From Phialocephala subalpina (taxonomy: Eukaryota; Ascomycota; Leotiomycetes; Helotiales; Mollisiaceae): a stretch of DNA of 64,000 nucleotides. Below the pieces are notes generated by a model. It was not told where the DNA came from. It did not search any database and saw only the letters and a program-made list of their open reading frames with translations. The translations under genes and the position numbers were made by a program. The stretch spans positions 1,482,137 through 1,546,136 of the forward strand of contig FJOG01000013.1 of the NCBI GenBank assembly GCA_900073065.1, in the 5' to 3' direction. Positions 33,413 through 45,059 of this stretch are shown piece by piece. Positions within the stretch are counted from its first letter, which is position 1; the number at the start of each line of letters is the position of its first letter.

Positions 33413-35003
33413 ATGGCACGCACTATCTCTGTTCAAGAGATCTCTAAGCACAATATACAAGAAGACATGTGGATAGTAGTGGACGACACAATCTACGACA
33501 TGACAGAGTTTGCTCCAGAACACCCAGGCGGCGCTGGCAGTGAGCCCTCACCAATTCCCCTCTTACCTCTTGCCACATCCCTAACGCATCACAGTAATAC
33601 ATCGATACGCCGGCCGCGACGCCTCTGCCTCTTACAATGAAATCCACTCTCCCTCCCTAATCAAGACCTCCCTCCACCCCTCCAAGATCCTCGGAACACT
33701 CGACCCCTCCTCCATAACAGACGAATGGGCAAAGCCTCCCCCAGAAGTCAGCAAACCCTTTTCTCCAGATGCCAAACCACCCCTCGACACCTTCATAAAC
33801 ACCCACGATTTTGTATCTGCAGCCCGACAGACCCTCACTCCCAAAACATGGGCATTCTACTCGAGTGCTGCAACAGACCTACACACCAAGTCTCGAAACA
33901 ACTCTGCATATGCAGACATTGGGTTACGCCCACGGATACTGGTAAATGTAAAGGATGTCGATACCTCAACCACAATGCTGGGTCAGAAGATGGGCGTACC
34001 AATTTTCTGTGCTCCAGCAGCAATGGCGAAAATGGTTCATCCCGATGGAGAGAAAGGAATAGCGAAAGGTTGTCGAGCGAAAGGAATTCCACAATGCGTA
34101 TCTACGAACGCATCCTTCCCCATATCCGAGATTTTCGAGTCGGTCAGCGGTCTAGGGAAATACGGAGATTCGGAAGGAACGATGCCATTCTTTTTCCAAT
34201 TATACGTCGATAAACAAAGAGAGAAAAGTGAGAAATTGTTGGCGGACGCGGAGAAGCTAGGAATCAAGGCCATATTCGTCACGGTCGATGCCCCCGTACC
34301 TGGGAAACGAGAAGCAGATGAACGAGTCAAAGCCGACGAATCTCTCTCCACACCAATGTCTGGCGCAAAAGCGAAGAATGACGCGAAAGGCGGTGCATTA
34401 GGACGAATTATGGGGTCATATATTGATGCCTCGTTGTCATGGGACGACCTCCCATGGTTAAGGAAATCTACAAATTTACCGATCGTATTGAAAGGGGTAC
34501 AGACGTCTATGGATGCGAAGAAAGCGGCAGATCTTGGCATCGAGGGTATAGTATTGAGTAACCATGGAGGAAGGAGTTTGGATACGGCACCTCCGCCAGT
34601 ACTGCTTCTTCTAGAGTTACAGAAGAATTGTCCGCAAGTATTTGATAAGATGGAGGTTTTTGTTGATGGTGGGGTAATGCGGGGTACGGATATCTTTAAG
34701 GCGTTGTGTCTCGGGGCGAAAAGTGTTGGAATTGGGCGAGGGTTCTTGTTTGCTCTAAACTACGGGCAAGAGGGCGTGGAGAAGTTTGTCGAGAGTGAGT
34801 GCTACATTTCCTAACTTCCAGGAATGGGACGCTAACGTGTGGTAGTTCTGAAAGACGAACTCGAGACGACAATGCGGATGATGGGCGTCACTGATTTAAG
34901 TCAGGTCTACCCTGGTATGTTGAATACTGGGGCAGTGGATCATCTCATCCCCAGTGGGGAGCAGCATCCTTACGCCAAGTGGAGACCCAAGTCGAAGATA
35001 TAA
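33413..35003 (+). CDS. Flavocytochrome b2-like FMN-dependent alpha-hydroxy-acid dehydrogenase
   Basis: Three exons (33413-33539, 33595-34794, 34846-35003), 494 aa. An N-terminal cytochrome b5 domain has the heme ligands His37 in HPGGAG and His60 in NEIHS, the first motif rebuilt by splicing. The FMN barrel follows with PIFCAPAAMAKMVHPDGE, FFFQLYVD, VDAPVPGKREADER, the catalytic SNHGGRSLD and the phosphate-binding VDGGVMRGTDIFKALCLGA. This is the CYB2/lactate-dehydrogenase layout. The protein starts directly at the b5 domain (MARTISVQEISKH) without the presequence used by mitochondrial CYB2, so a cytosolic enzyme for L-lactate or another hydroxy acid is more likely. The substrate is not certain. 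Confidence 0.93.
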
Positions 35004-35098
35004 GACGTATATAGAATAGAAGCTCTAGATCTGCGTTCAAATCTTCAGATACTTTTCGTGTGGGATTATCATTATTTTTCTCTCTATCTTCCTTCCTA

Positions 35099-35855
35099 TT
35101 ACCAAAGAGTAAACACCCGCCTCCTATTTCCATCTTTCACCTCAAACTTCCATTTCAGTCCACTATAATCCACCCCAAACTCTCTCATCATCCTCTCTAA
35201 TCCTTCTTTCCCTGCTTCTGCCATATTCGTCTTCTTCTTATCCTCTTTCACCACTTTCGCCTCTCTATCTTTCTCCGCCTCCATACTCTGTTCCAGATGT
35301 CTTTTCTGGCCAGATACCATACGAGACATCAGCCTAGAACTTGCATCATCCATCCTCCCCGGTAAGCTTAGAAAACAAGTCGCAACACCCCACATCTCAG
35401 GAAACTCAACAAACATATCTGGACCAAAAGCCCATGAGCTCAGATCAAACACCCGCTCAACATACTCTTTCCTGAACTCAAACAGTCCCGTCTCTGCGCT
35501 GCGGGTGTATGTTTCACGCAAGGAGCCTGGGAACTGCAGTTTAGAGTCTTGGTTTGGAGCTGGAAGAATTTATTGCTTCGGAGAGGGGAGAGAGGGTTCT
35601 GTGTCATGGGGCGCATCCCTGGCCAGGGGAGGAAGTTGCCGATGTAGTAGCCGGGACCGAAATCGATACTCCTATTGGCTGTTGTGAGTTTTTCTCTTCT
35701 TATTTCTTGCTGGTCTTGATGATTTGGGAAGGATATGGTGAGGATGGAGGCTGACGAACCTGGTGTTAAAATACGAAGGTACGGTTTTTGCCCTTTCGAC
35801 GCTTGAGTCAGAATACCTTGCGAACGAACGTCAATCACTACCTCCACAACGCCGG
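35099..35855 (-). CDS. C-terminal exons of a DUF3425-like protein, frame broken once
   Basis: Minus-strand segments resemble the C-terminal half of fungal DUF3425 proteins. They include an IDFGPGYYIGNFLPWPGMR block, matching the usual I-D-x-x-PWP-x-x-R, and later GLFEFRKEYVERVFDLSSW...FVEFPEMWG, matching the closing helix and FPE. A plausible intron (donor GTTCGT near 35759, acceptor near 35680) removes in-frame junk. Between FFQLQTKTL and QFPGSLRETY the frame changes at an AAA run (TTT at 35540-35542 on the plus strand); one more A would join them. No good ATG starts this block, so I believe it continues the gene at 35879-37219. Confidence in the family is moderate. Confidence 0.45.
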
Positions 35856-35878
35856 TCTGGAAGCAGCGAAGCTAGAAG

Positions 35879-37219
35879 CTAAAAGGAGGAAGAAGAAAGG
35901 AGGAAGTGGAACAGAAGAAGAGGGAGAGGAAAAGAGACGGGCCAACGCATAAGCAAATGCACACCCCACCAAACTCCCAACCGCGTGACCTCCTCAAACT
36001 GCCAGAGCAAACCCTCATCCAGTCGTCTGATTATCTGCCAGAACGGTGGCAGATCCTCGTACCCTCCCAATGTGTCCCAGCCAAGTGTTATGGCGCGTAT
36101 GGGGATATCAGAGGAAAGTGTATCTTCTAGGTGTGCTAAGCCGGGAATTTTGGGCGAGGATGATATGGTGGAGGAGGCGAATGTCCATGTTCCTGGTTCT
36201 GGGATGGGGCTGGGTGTAGAGGATGGTTGTGGTGTATCATGTCTGCATCCGTTAGATTTCCGTACGGGGTTTGAGTTGACGCTGAAATCGTACGTGTAAC
36301 CATCACGCACATCTTTGAAGTTGAAGCTTCGACTCTCGATGGGCAGCTCCAGGGCGGGAAAGAAGTCTATGCTTGTTTGAGGGGAGGATGTAGAGATGTT
36401 TGTGGCGGTAGCGTGTGTCACTGATTTGGTGACTGTGGTCGAGGTTTTGTTTGTGCCGGTGTTGGAATGAGTGTGGAAGGTCAGATGGACTGGGGGAACG
36501 GCGAACTGCTTCGCACTCGAAGATGATGGATCTTGAGAGGAGACCTCCTCGATTGGGCGAATAATCAGTCGGTTTGACGCTGTACCCTGCGATGTTGGTG
36601 CAGCTTCATAGTTGATATGGAAGTCTTTTGAAGCTGAAGGAGACGGCTGTGAATCACCTTCTGATACCGATTTTTTGGGGTTTCCGAAATATGCAAAGTT
36701 TTCGAGAGCTTGAGAAGAGTCCCATAGTCGCTCCTGTCCTTCTGGCCGATGTACAAGATCCAAGCGGGCATTGGGCGAAAGTGTGCCATCTGGAATAATC
36801 GGGAGATATGGCACGTTCGATATTGTTGAGGCGCTGAGGCTGTTGAAAGTTGGCACTGGAAATTGCGCTAAGCATCCTCGTGGATGAGTGAACGGTGTGG
36901 TGTTCGCGAGCTGTGGAATGGAGACAGGTGCTTGTGGAGGTTTCGGCCCTGCAAAAGGACATAACGGATATCCCTCATCTAGAGTAGTTGGCTGAGCAAC
37001 TGTCTCGGCGGCGTGAACGGAAAATGGACCCTTTTGAAGCTCTTGAATCCCTTTTGGTGGATGGTAGAATCGCGGGCTTTCAGATGACTGTCGCGATCGC
37101 ATCGCGTCTCCAGGATCCGGTTGAGGTACTCGGTGGGGTAAATGTTCGTATATAGAGTCTTGGTGTGCTCGTTTCATTCTTCGCTGAGAGGTGTTTGCTG
37201 TTGTTTTTTCTTTCGGCAT
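35879..37219 (-). CDS. DUF3425-like (bZIP-associated) protein, N-terminal part
   Basis: An open frame of 446 codons starts MPKEKTTANTSQRRMKRAHQD. The first 330 residues are Ser/Pro/Thr-rich and look disordered. The last part, IPIRAITLGWDTLGGYEDLPPFWQIIRRLDEGL, matches the pattern (R-A-hhh-G-W-D ... P-h-W-x-h-h-R-x-h-D) of the DUF3425 domain found in many fungal bZIP-type regulators. The frame then runs into a pyrimidine-rich stretch (35885-35935 region) that looks like the 3' end of an intron. The true gene probably splices into the segment at 35099-35855. No basic leucine zipper is visible, so DNA binding is not supported. Confidence 0.5.
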   Translation of the reverse strand: MPKEKTTANTSQRRMKRAHQDSIYEHLPHRVPQPDPGDAMRSRQSSESPRFYHPPKGIQELQKGPFSVHAAETVAQPTTLDEGYPLCPFAGPKPPQAPVSIPQLANTTPFTHPRGCLAQFPVPTFNSLSASTISNVPYLPIIPDGTLSPNARLDLVHRPEGQERLWDSSQALENFAYFGNPKKSVSEGDSQPSPSASKDFHINYEAAPTSQGTASNRLIIRPIEEVSSQDPSSSSAKQFAVPPVHLTFHTHSNTGTNKTSTTVTKSVTHATATNISTSSPQTSIDFFPALELPIESRSFNFKDVRDGYTYDFSVNSNPVRKSNGCRHDTPQPSSTPSPIPEPGTWTFASSTISSSPKIPGLAHLEDTLSSDIPIRAITLGWDTLGGYEDLPPFWQIIRRLDEGLLWQFEEVTRLGVWWGVHLLMRWPVSFPLPLLLFHFLLSSSSF

Positions 37220-38221
37220 TTTTGATCTCTTTGATGGGAAGCTGGATAGGATCGTCTTGTAGTTCGCAGGGCGAAGATGTTTCTCGTCAAGGTCGATTTC
37301 TCATCCGATTGAATTGGCTTAGAGATTGAAGGGGAAGCCTCATCATTGTATCTTGATTCAATTGAGGGGGAGTGTTGGAAGTCAAACTTGTCGTCGCAGT
37401 CCAAGTTTGTTGTTGAATCATGTAGCTTGTCATTCGAGCGCGGGGTATTGACTGAGAGCTCGGAAGCAGAAGCTAGCTACTCGCGTTCCGCCAATTCTAG
37501 AAAGGGATGCTCATGATTGGAAACTCAATCAGTAGCACGGACCTGCATATGAGCCCGAGAGCAATTAGAGTTCAGCCGTCGCAGCTTGGTCCCCAGACTT
37601 GCAGGATGAGCTCTCCTACGGAACACCTTAGAACTGTCCGCAATACTTTCATGATCCTACAGAATTCCCACGTTTAACGAACTTCCTCACTGTTTCTTAT
37701 TTCTCGGGTACTATTTGTTCGTGATCAGGCTGTGGCTGGCTTTTTCCCCCCGAGTAACATTGATATCCTCGGAGCTCGCTCAGCGAGCCCTGATACTACA
37801 ATGGCTGGCAGAAACTGAGGGATTTCACGATTATACTTCAGCATTCAATGGGGGCACACCGATAGAGGTTCAAGAGTATGCATGTTAGATCTTTGGGATA
37901 TTCTTGGTGGGTTTTAGAGGCTGTTCTTACAGCTTATCTAGATAGAGTTTTTGTTAGGCTGTGCTAACAGTTTCATAGCAAAAGACTCCAATTCTTCCCG
38001 CAAATTTCATCAACATTGGATTCGTGGATATTAAACCTCTCTCACGAAACCGCGATCTTGGAGGCGTGGCGAAGGAATGGCGATCGAGACGCCATCAAAT
38101 AAATTGTCGAACCATATTGTGTTTGTTCTCGCGGGGCATCGCGACTAGGTCCGGGCGGATATGAGAGACGAACATGTCTATCTGGACCTCCTGAAACGTG
38201 CGAGATAGAACTCTTAGCTGT
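37220..38221. other. Intergenic, about 1 kb
   Basis: Contains leader-like DNA for the DUF3425-like gene and the 3' flank of the 840-aa protein gene. Small frames near 37300-37430 could belong to an unrecognised upstream exon. Otherwise nothing is seen. Confidence 0.4.
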
Positions 38222-40981
38222 TTAACGTGTCTTGACGGGAGTAGGAAGTGCTTGAGCGAACTTCGAATAGTCTACTAGAACAAGTCAGTTGGGCCTCTGG
38301 AAGATCGATCACCATTATTGGGAAGAGAAGGACCTGATGAAGTGAGGGCACACATACCAGAGTAACTTTCAAATTCGATGGTAATGTCATTGTTTTCGCT
38401 TGGATAATCCAGCGCATCCACGCACACGAAACCTTGCTCGACCCCGGAGTCTCTGTGTTTACCGAAGGGCAAGGAGAACTTAGCATCCACGAGACGTACC
38501 AAAGTTTTGTTTCCCGACTTGATCATTCGGAGCGAGTCTGTCTTCCTCAGCATGAAGTTCATGCATTTTCCATGCTTGAACCCTTCAAAAAATGCGACAA
38601 GTTGGAAAGCTTCCCTCCTCCGAAGTAGCTGAATTCGAGTATGTCGCGACTCCCATTCTTTGGATTTCGGCACCAACAGTCGACGACGGGAGATTGAGAA
38701 TGATGTTGGAGTGCCATCAAAAAGCACTGAGAAGCCCGTGATGGCAGCTTGGAATTGGTGCAGTTCGGACAGATTGGGGAAGCTGAAAGTGCGGATCGAT
38801 GGCTGGGTTTGAAGGGCGGATAACGTCTTTGTCAGATCGTTGTGGTCTTCTGTGGTCATACTCAGCACTGACTGCGAGTATGTCAGGTCTTTCTGAGGTT
38901 CACGGAGAATGTGCAGCTCTAATGCATCGAAATTTCAGTGTCAGCATGCCCTTCTTTAATGCATTTCGCGGGCAGAATGCTCATCCTAGATCGGGGAACA
39001 TACCATGCCCAGATGCTACAACATTCCGTCTTATCTTCAGCTCGCCAATGCCAAGGTTCAAACGATCCGTCAGTCGAGTGTTGGGAGAATCTAATACGAT
39101 CCTCAAAGACTCGGAGAGAACTGTTGTGCAAGACTCCACGTCAGGGTCGGACTCATGCCAAGCCTTCGAATTTATGACGCGAAGTCGCTGCCATGGTGAT
39201 GGACCCAATGTTCCAGACTGACCAAGAATCTCCAAACCAACTGCCAACGAAAAGCTGTTGAGTTGAGCTTCGGCAAAGATGTCTTCCTCCTCTGATAGAT
39301 GCGGACCCGTGAGGTGGGCCAGGAGCATGTTACATTGCTCCAACGTCGAGAAACTCAGAACTGTCATTGCCGAAGGATCATTTCTGTCAATTCTGAGGAA
39401 GATCGTGGGCTGCCCGTTCCTTCCTCGAAGGAATCCAAACTCGATCACGTGGTCTGGCCAGATCTGGTGCTCAAGCACACTGAGATTTTTGCTCGTTGTC
39501 GGAGTGAGTATCACCAATCGGGAGCCACGATACATCCTTCGTGGGCCGGTGCCTTCAGCTCGAGTGATTGTTCTGTGGAATAACCGAAGCCTGCAGTGAC
39601 GAGCGCTGTCGGTTGCAGGTCTGAGGCTCTCGTTGAGTGTCCGACGACATTCCACAGATTCAATTTCTGTTTGGAAAGCAACCTGTCCTTCCATTCCTGG
39701 TTCGAACAGGGTATTTGCATTGTTGTGGTGCTGGTACATGTCGCTGAGAGTTTTGAAGTCGAGTTCATCGCATCGAATCTGCAGGCGAAAGCCGGTGGGA
39801 AGTTTCACCTCGAGCGAACATATACCATCGAGCCAAGTGACGTTATCCCAGGTGGACTTCAATTCTTTCTCGGGCTTAACGCAGAGGTTCAGCTGGCCAT
39901 CTTGACTCGCGAGTGTCATGGAGATTTGAGGGTCATCCCGTGCTCGAACCACCGAGAGAAGGGTGGGGTATTTGATCTGTTGCGAGTTCGAGGATTCGTT
40001 GAAGATATAGACATCTACTGACAATGCCGTGTAGTAGAAGAAACTTTCAGAGGTTCCAAGAGGCATATGCTCAAGTAGATTGGTATCAAACCGATCCTCC
40101 TCCACGACAGAGGAGATGCATCCCGTCAAGAGAAACGACACGTCTATACCGACGGAAGGATATTCGATCCAAATGGACCCGTCATTATTTGGTGAGAAGA
40201 CCGCCTCTGAATTATCTTCGGGCATCAACCCATGCTTCCCCATCGATTCAATTGTCTTGCCAATTTTGCTTAGAAGCAAGTGCTGGTAATTTCTCAAGTG
40301 CGTCGCGTTTTTGCCAATGTTGGAACTCAAAGGTTGGGAGAATACCTCCTGTAGGATCCAAAGTGCCTTCGAAATATCGGTGTGGGCTTTTCGTACCAAA
40401 ACCTGCGTTTCTGATTCTTGTGATCGCTCCAAAGATGTATCTCTGATCACGGCTTGCAGCTGCATGCGGCCATGGATGAACCACCATGTGGCCAGTCGGG
40501 TCACCTCGTCAGTTGAGCCATCCAAAATCGGTTTGAACCGGTCAGCAGAGAGTCTGAAAATTGTGTGTAGGTGACTGGTACGGTCTGAGAAGAGCCTAGT
40601 ACCTGAAGATCGGTAAGTCAGCTTTATGCCATTAAGTCGTAAGATGTACTTCAAGTCCAATTTTGACTTACTCAGGTCATCTCGTATTGCAGGGTGTTCC
40701 CAAAAGGAAGTGTGCGTGGGGGTGGAACCCGTGATTAGTTTGGGGAGGCTAGCCCTACGCGTGCTGGACGAGTGTACTGAACGGGGCGGGTGATTCACGA
40801 ATACGGTGGCTGGCAAGGCATCGTAAACTCTTGGGCTGTCAACTTCAGATGAGATCTCTGAGGTGGTAATGATACTCTCATCACTTGTTGATGAGAAAGC
40901 GGAGTTGACTGGCGACGCGAAAGTGTATGGAGGAGGCTTTGACCTGTTGTAACCCTGAGCTTTGGTTGGAGACGAAGACAT
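38222..40981 (-). CDS. Uncharacterised 840-aa fungal protein
   Basis: Four exons (40981-40672, 40602-39004, 38918-38358, 38274-38222) join in phase to 840 aa. The first intron is 69 nt and keeps frame, but it has a GTAAGT donor, a CTGAC branch site and a CAG acceptor, so it is a real intron. The N-terminal 100 residues are Ser-rich and disordered. A helical region follows, containing DEVTRLATWWFIHGRMQL and SKALWILQEVF, then a long mixed region repeating beta-rich blocks that resemble each other loosely (SVLSFSTLEQCNMLLAHLTG and TFSFPNLSELHQFQAAITG), perhaps PH-like. I recognise no catalytic motif. The arrangement recalls large lineage-specific fungal proteins of unknown role. Confidence 0.75.
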
Positions 40982-41560
40982 GATACGGAAAAGACTGTAG
41001 CACTGAAAAAAACGAAAACGAGTGTACTCGAAGTCCGGATGGTACGGCACGCCATGATTAATATATGGCTGTAGTTATACTTCTCGTCCTCGGATTTTGA
41101 CGGTTATGAAAAATCATGAGCGCCTTCTGCACCTTGGCAAAATGCTATAAATCATAGAGGCTCTCGTCTCGTAAGGTCGAAAAGTGGTGATACTCGCCTT
41201 GGCCTTGCCATCGAGTATCCATGAAGGCAGAAACCAACTACCTGAGAACCCAGCAGCTCGTGTTTTCAGCCCTGTGAGGGTGAAAATCGAAAACTGTGCC
41301 TGGAATCTAAAAATAGTCGGCACCGAAGGAGACCGAGACGGATATCGCCTGCCTTCTGTATGGAGAGGAGTTCGTGACAACTTTTCAAACTCTAAGCCTA
41401 AAGCGCCTTGGCGAGCCCCTATCCTTAGCGAAGTTTCATTCTCGGACGCCTTCGGCCGCTCGGTGTCCGGGAGACTCTTGGCAGGCAGATTCATCACTTC
41501 GGAAATATCAAGAGTCGGAAATCTTCCAGAACAAATTCCAGTCCCAACTGATAGAGGAGG
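40982..41560. other. Divergent intergenic region
   Basis: Between the 840-aa protein and the Zn2Cys6 regulator. A minus-strand frame (41114-41497) is open but shows no family or splice context and overlaps a likely promoter, so I do not call it. Confidence 0.45.
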
Positions 41561-44221
41561 ATGGAGCTAAGTGAGGAAGGACGTGATTCCGTTACTCCAG
41601 ACAGAAGGCCAGCAGTGAAGCAAGCCCTCGTTGCAGTAAGCCCCCACGTGTCCAGCTGCAAGACATGCTGACGTAACGACCCTCTAGTGTGATGCTTGTC
41701 ATGCGAGAAAGGTGATATCTTGATAGCTGATAAACTTTTTCATCACTGACCTCGACTGACAGGTTAAATGCGACCGCAGAGCACCTTGCGGAAATTGCCA
41801 AGACTCAGGTACGGAATGCCACAGAGCACGAGAAAAACCAGGGCGCAAGCAAAAGGAGGCTTCTCGAAAAGAGCAGTAAGCTTTCAAGTGCTAGGTGAAC
41901 CACGAGTTCTAACGTGCTGCTAGGGTAGCTGATGTTCCACAACTCCACAAGCGCATAACGTCCTTAGAAGGGTCCGTCAACGAATTGCTCACATTTATGA
42001 AGGGATGGAGTTCAACAGGGAATGCACGTAGTATATCTTCGAGAAAGCGAACAGGAACGGAGGCATTTGGAAGGAGCGAGTCAACAAGCAGTCCACGGCC
42101 CATTCGCCTGACGGTACCGACAGTATCTGCGCACAAAGCTCAAATGTTGATCCAACATGAGCTAAATCGAGTCCCCATAGTTTTGAAAGATAAACATTCA
42201 GCACTTTGCTCAGCTCTCAGCTTCCTGAAAGACAGTTTGAATACAGAGATGACTGAGGACTACACGTCAGGTGATGTGCCATCCAGGGAATACTTGGAGA
42301 GTTCCGCAATGCCAGATGCACCACTAATTCAATGGATGCTCCAATGTACGGTGTTGTGCGGATTCCATGTAGCCTATGCTGACCGCTTTGTAGCAGAGGA
42401 CACCGGGAGAGGAGTATACTCCAAGAAAGAGTTCATGCCATTTATATCACGTCGAACTGTTGCGCACATGGCAACAGATATTCTTGCAGCTCCACGGGAA
42501 CAATGTGATCCTGCAAGCGTGGTCTGCGTCGCCGCCTATGCAGCCTACTTCTTGCAAGAAATAGTACTTTCGAACACCAGTAAGATCACTGGACTTGAAA
42601 CTCTGCTCCGAGAGCAAGCTGAAGAGTTGTTCGCAACAGCACGAAAATGGACTTCTTACTTAGCTCGAAAAGCTAGCCCCAGTCTCAACAACCTACAGGC
42701 GCTGAGCTTTGGTGTAAGCTCCATGTTAACCTTAATGGTACCATTTTTGGGTGCTAACATGCAACGATAGGTCATGCTTGCTCAAGAGGCTGGAGACTTC
42801 TCAACAGCATGGTCACTTGCCAAGGCAACTAGCAACATTTGTCTCGCATTACAGCTAAACAAGCCGGGGAATGTATTCACGAACCCCGGTACCGAGCTTG
42901 AAGCATACTTTTGTTTCGCAATGTGCTATATGAATGACAAGGGCTTGGCTATGAACCTTGGCCAACCATCCCTCTTGCCTGACTCGGAAATGGAGGTTGA
43001 CATTCTTGTCCATCCGAGATCTCACATACCTGTTGTTGACAACTTCTATCTCTATCTCAATCTTGCCAATATACAAAGTTTCATTATGAAAGATCTTAAG
43101 CGATCGACTGATCCGGAAGAGCAAAGGCAGGCTATCGACAACTTACTTTCTAAGATGAGTGATATTTGGCGGCTGAAGGTAGATCATCACCCTCTCCTTG
43201 TGGCTTACTCGCCATTTCTTGCCCAAGCTAATGTTTGTAGGTTCAGAGTGAAATCCCTCAATCGAAGAATAATTCTTATGCGTCAGAAATGGAAACCACA
43301 ATGATTGAGTTGGCATTCTTCTCTATTCAGACCGTGATCTATCAGTCAAGTACTGAGACGCTTCGAAACCTTGATTACGCACAAGCAAATCTTGAAGCTG
43401 CCCGAGCAGCTCTCTTTCGAGTTCAAAAGGCTCGTATCATCACCCGTTTTGCGCAGTACGACAGCAAATATATGAAGGCTTCATTCGCACATTGGTCAGT
43501 AGAGTCGTGGATAGAATCATAATCATAGAGAATGCTACTCTAACACCAGGTACAGGACTATACTTTACTACCCATTCACACCATTCTTTGTCTTATTCTG
43601 CAACGTTGTCCGGACAAATCATCTGCCAGACTTCACTGCCATGCAAGATTTTGTCGCGTACCTCTCTGAAATCGAAGATATTGTAAGTTCAATCATCTAG
43701 TTCTTTTCCAACTGTCCTCTCAGGCTCTCCCGAGGTCTAAATGACTTCATTCGCCATCAATATTTATTGACCTTTCGATTATCTAGAGCGACTCAGTTGC
43801 CAAGCTTTACAAGCTCTGTGCATTATTCCTCTCCCTGATCACTGCAGTCATCAACTCTCACGACAACATAGCATACTCTACTAAAGTATTCAACACTTCG
43901 AATAATCAAACGGGGGACGATCTCAGCCAGGGAGGAACTCCAGATTCATTCGCAATGTCCGATACACACGGGCAGACCATTCGCTCTGCCCAGCTCTTCG
44001 GAAATTCACCGAACGATCTTGCAATGCCTGCTATCACTGCTTGGCCCACATCATTTCAAATCGACAATATTAATCTTGAGAACATGCCACCATACTATCC
44101 AGATCCTTTGTACGATGAATTCATGGGACGACAACCAACCCTTCAGTGGCTTGACTCTGACTTTTCTTCACTTGGCGATAATGTTTGGGCCCGAACTGGA
44201 CAGTATATGACACCTCCTTAG
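41561..44221 (+). CDS. Zn2Cys6 transcription factor with fungal-specific middle domain
   Basis: Exons: 41561-41635, 41688-41711 (24 nt), 41763-41875, 41924-42713, 42771-43494, 43556-43682, 43787-44221. The binuclear zinc cluster, CDACHARKVKCD then APCGNCQDSGTEC, has six cysteines at 26, 29, 36, 42, 45 and 52 and is assembled from exons two and three. A coiled linker (ITSLEGSVNELLTF) follows, then the PF04082-type regulatory region with SVVCVAAYAAYFLQ, PSLLPDSEMEVDI and YYPFTPFFVLFC. The acidic, Asn-rich C-terminus probably activates transcription. In exon five the frame must shift near 43268 (an AAT/AA run) to pass from SLNRR to EMETTMIELAFF. One missing A explains it. The target genes are unknown. 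Confidence 0.88.
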
Positions 44222-44599
44222 CCTTAATTTCCAAGTTAATGGGGAGTTCGTGTAAAAGTAAAGTTGAGGCTGGGATTCGTTCTTGTTCGATATGATTTTG
44301 GAGAGCGTGCGTGGAGGTGCTTCCTGTGTTGAAGCTAGTTTCACGAACACCCTGGGGCTATTCCTCTCTTGTACTCGTGTCTCCGCATATAATTACCAAG
44401 CTGCAATGAATGTTATTCTAACCATAGGAGACCGAGTGGACGAGTTCCATTGGAGGGGGACCCGAGTACCGAGGCACGTGATATAAGCTGCACTTAAACG
44501 TCTTCCAAGATCTCCTCCGCCTTTTCCAGCTCCTCATTCCCAGATATTCAATCGTCAAATATCTTTTTACACACCACAAGCAGTTTAGAGACCGACAAT
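44222..44599. promoter_or_regulatory. ERG28 upstream region with CACGTG box
   Basis: About 380 bp. CACGTG at 44474-44479 is followed directly by ATATAAG, about 120 bp before the start codon. E-box-like sites are bound by bHLH proteins, including SREBP-type sterol regulators, so a role in ERG28 control is possible but unproven. Confidence 0.35.
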
Positions 44600-45059
44600 A
44601 TGAGTTGGCTTCCACCAGACAAGGGCTTATTGCCATACTTCCTCCTCATTGTTAGTTGACTTTCCAAATTCCAGACTTTGGCTGACAGATCAGGATGGTA
44701 CTCTTTCTTGGTACGGCACTATACAATCATATCTTGCACCACTGTGGTCTGGGGGAATGGTAGGAATGTACACCGGCCCCAACCAATCGCAAGTCACGAT
44801 CTTGTCAGCCCACACGTTTGGTTCATGGTTGATCTTGAGCGGCTTCATTCGATTCTACGCGGCGTACAACATCTCGAATCCTGGCGTCTATGCGATTGCG
44901 TTTTGCACCTTCGTTGCTATCTCATGGCATTTTTTGACGGAATTGTTGGTTTTTCGGACGATGGATATGAGCTCTGGGCTGGTAATGAGTTTGAGCATGG
45001 ATTGTGGGGCTGTTATTTGGATGTGGATGGAGTGGAATGGCTACGTTCGAAATACATGA
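44600..45059 (+). CDS. ERG28: Ergosterol biosynthesis scaffold protein ERG28
   Basis: Two exons (44600-44650, 44694-45059), 138 aa, split by a 43-nt intron with a CTGAC branch site. The order fits ERG28: MSWLPPDKGLLPYFLLI first helix, YGTIQSYL, a TGPNQSQVTILSAHTFGSW segment matching the family's L-S-x-R/H-T-F-G-x-W, then IRFYAAYNISNPGVYAI and WHFLTELLVF. Four membrane helices are expected. ERG28 is an ER-membrane tether that holds the C-4 demethylation enzymes (ERG25, ERG26, ERG27) together in sterol synthesis. Length is usual for the family. It is convergent with the sulfotransferase-like gene, 77 bp between stops. Confidence 0.88.

Noticed and set aside
40603..40671. Continuous open frame through this segment of the 840-aa protein
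   Set aside because: It is open only because the intron is 69 nt. Donor GTAAGT, branch CTGAC and acceptor CAG mark it as an intron.
41114..41497. 127-codon minus-strand frame
   Set aside because: No recognisable family, sits in a divergent promoter region, and lacks splice or start context.
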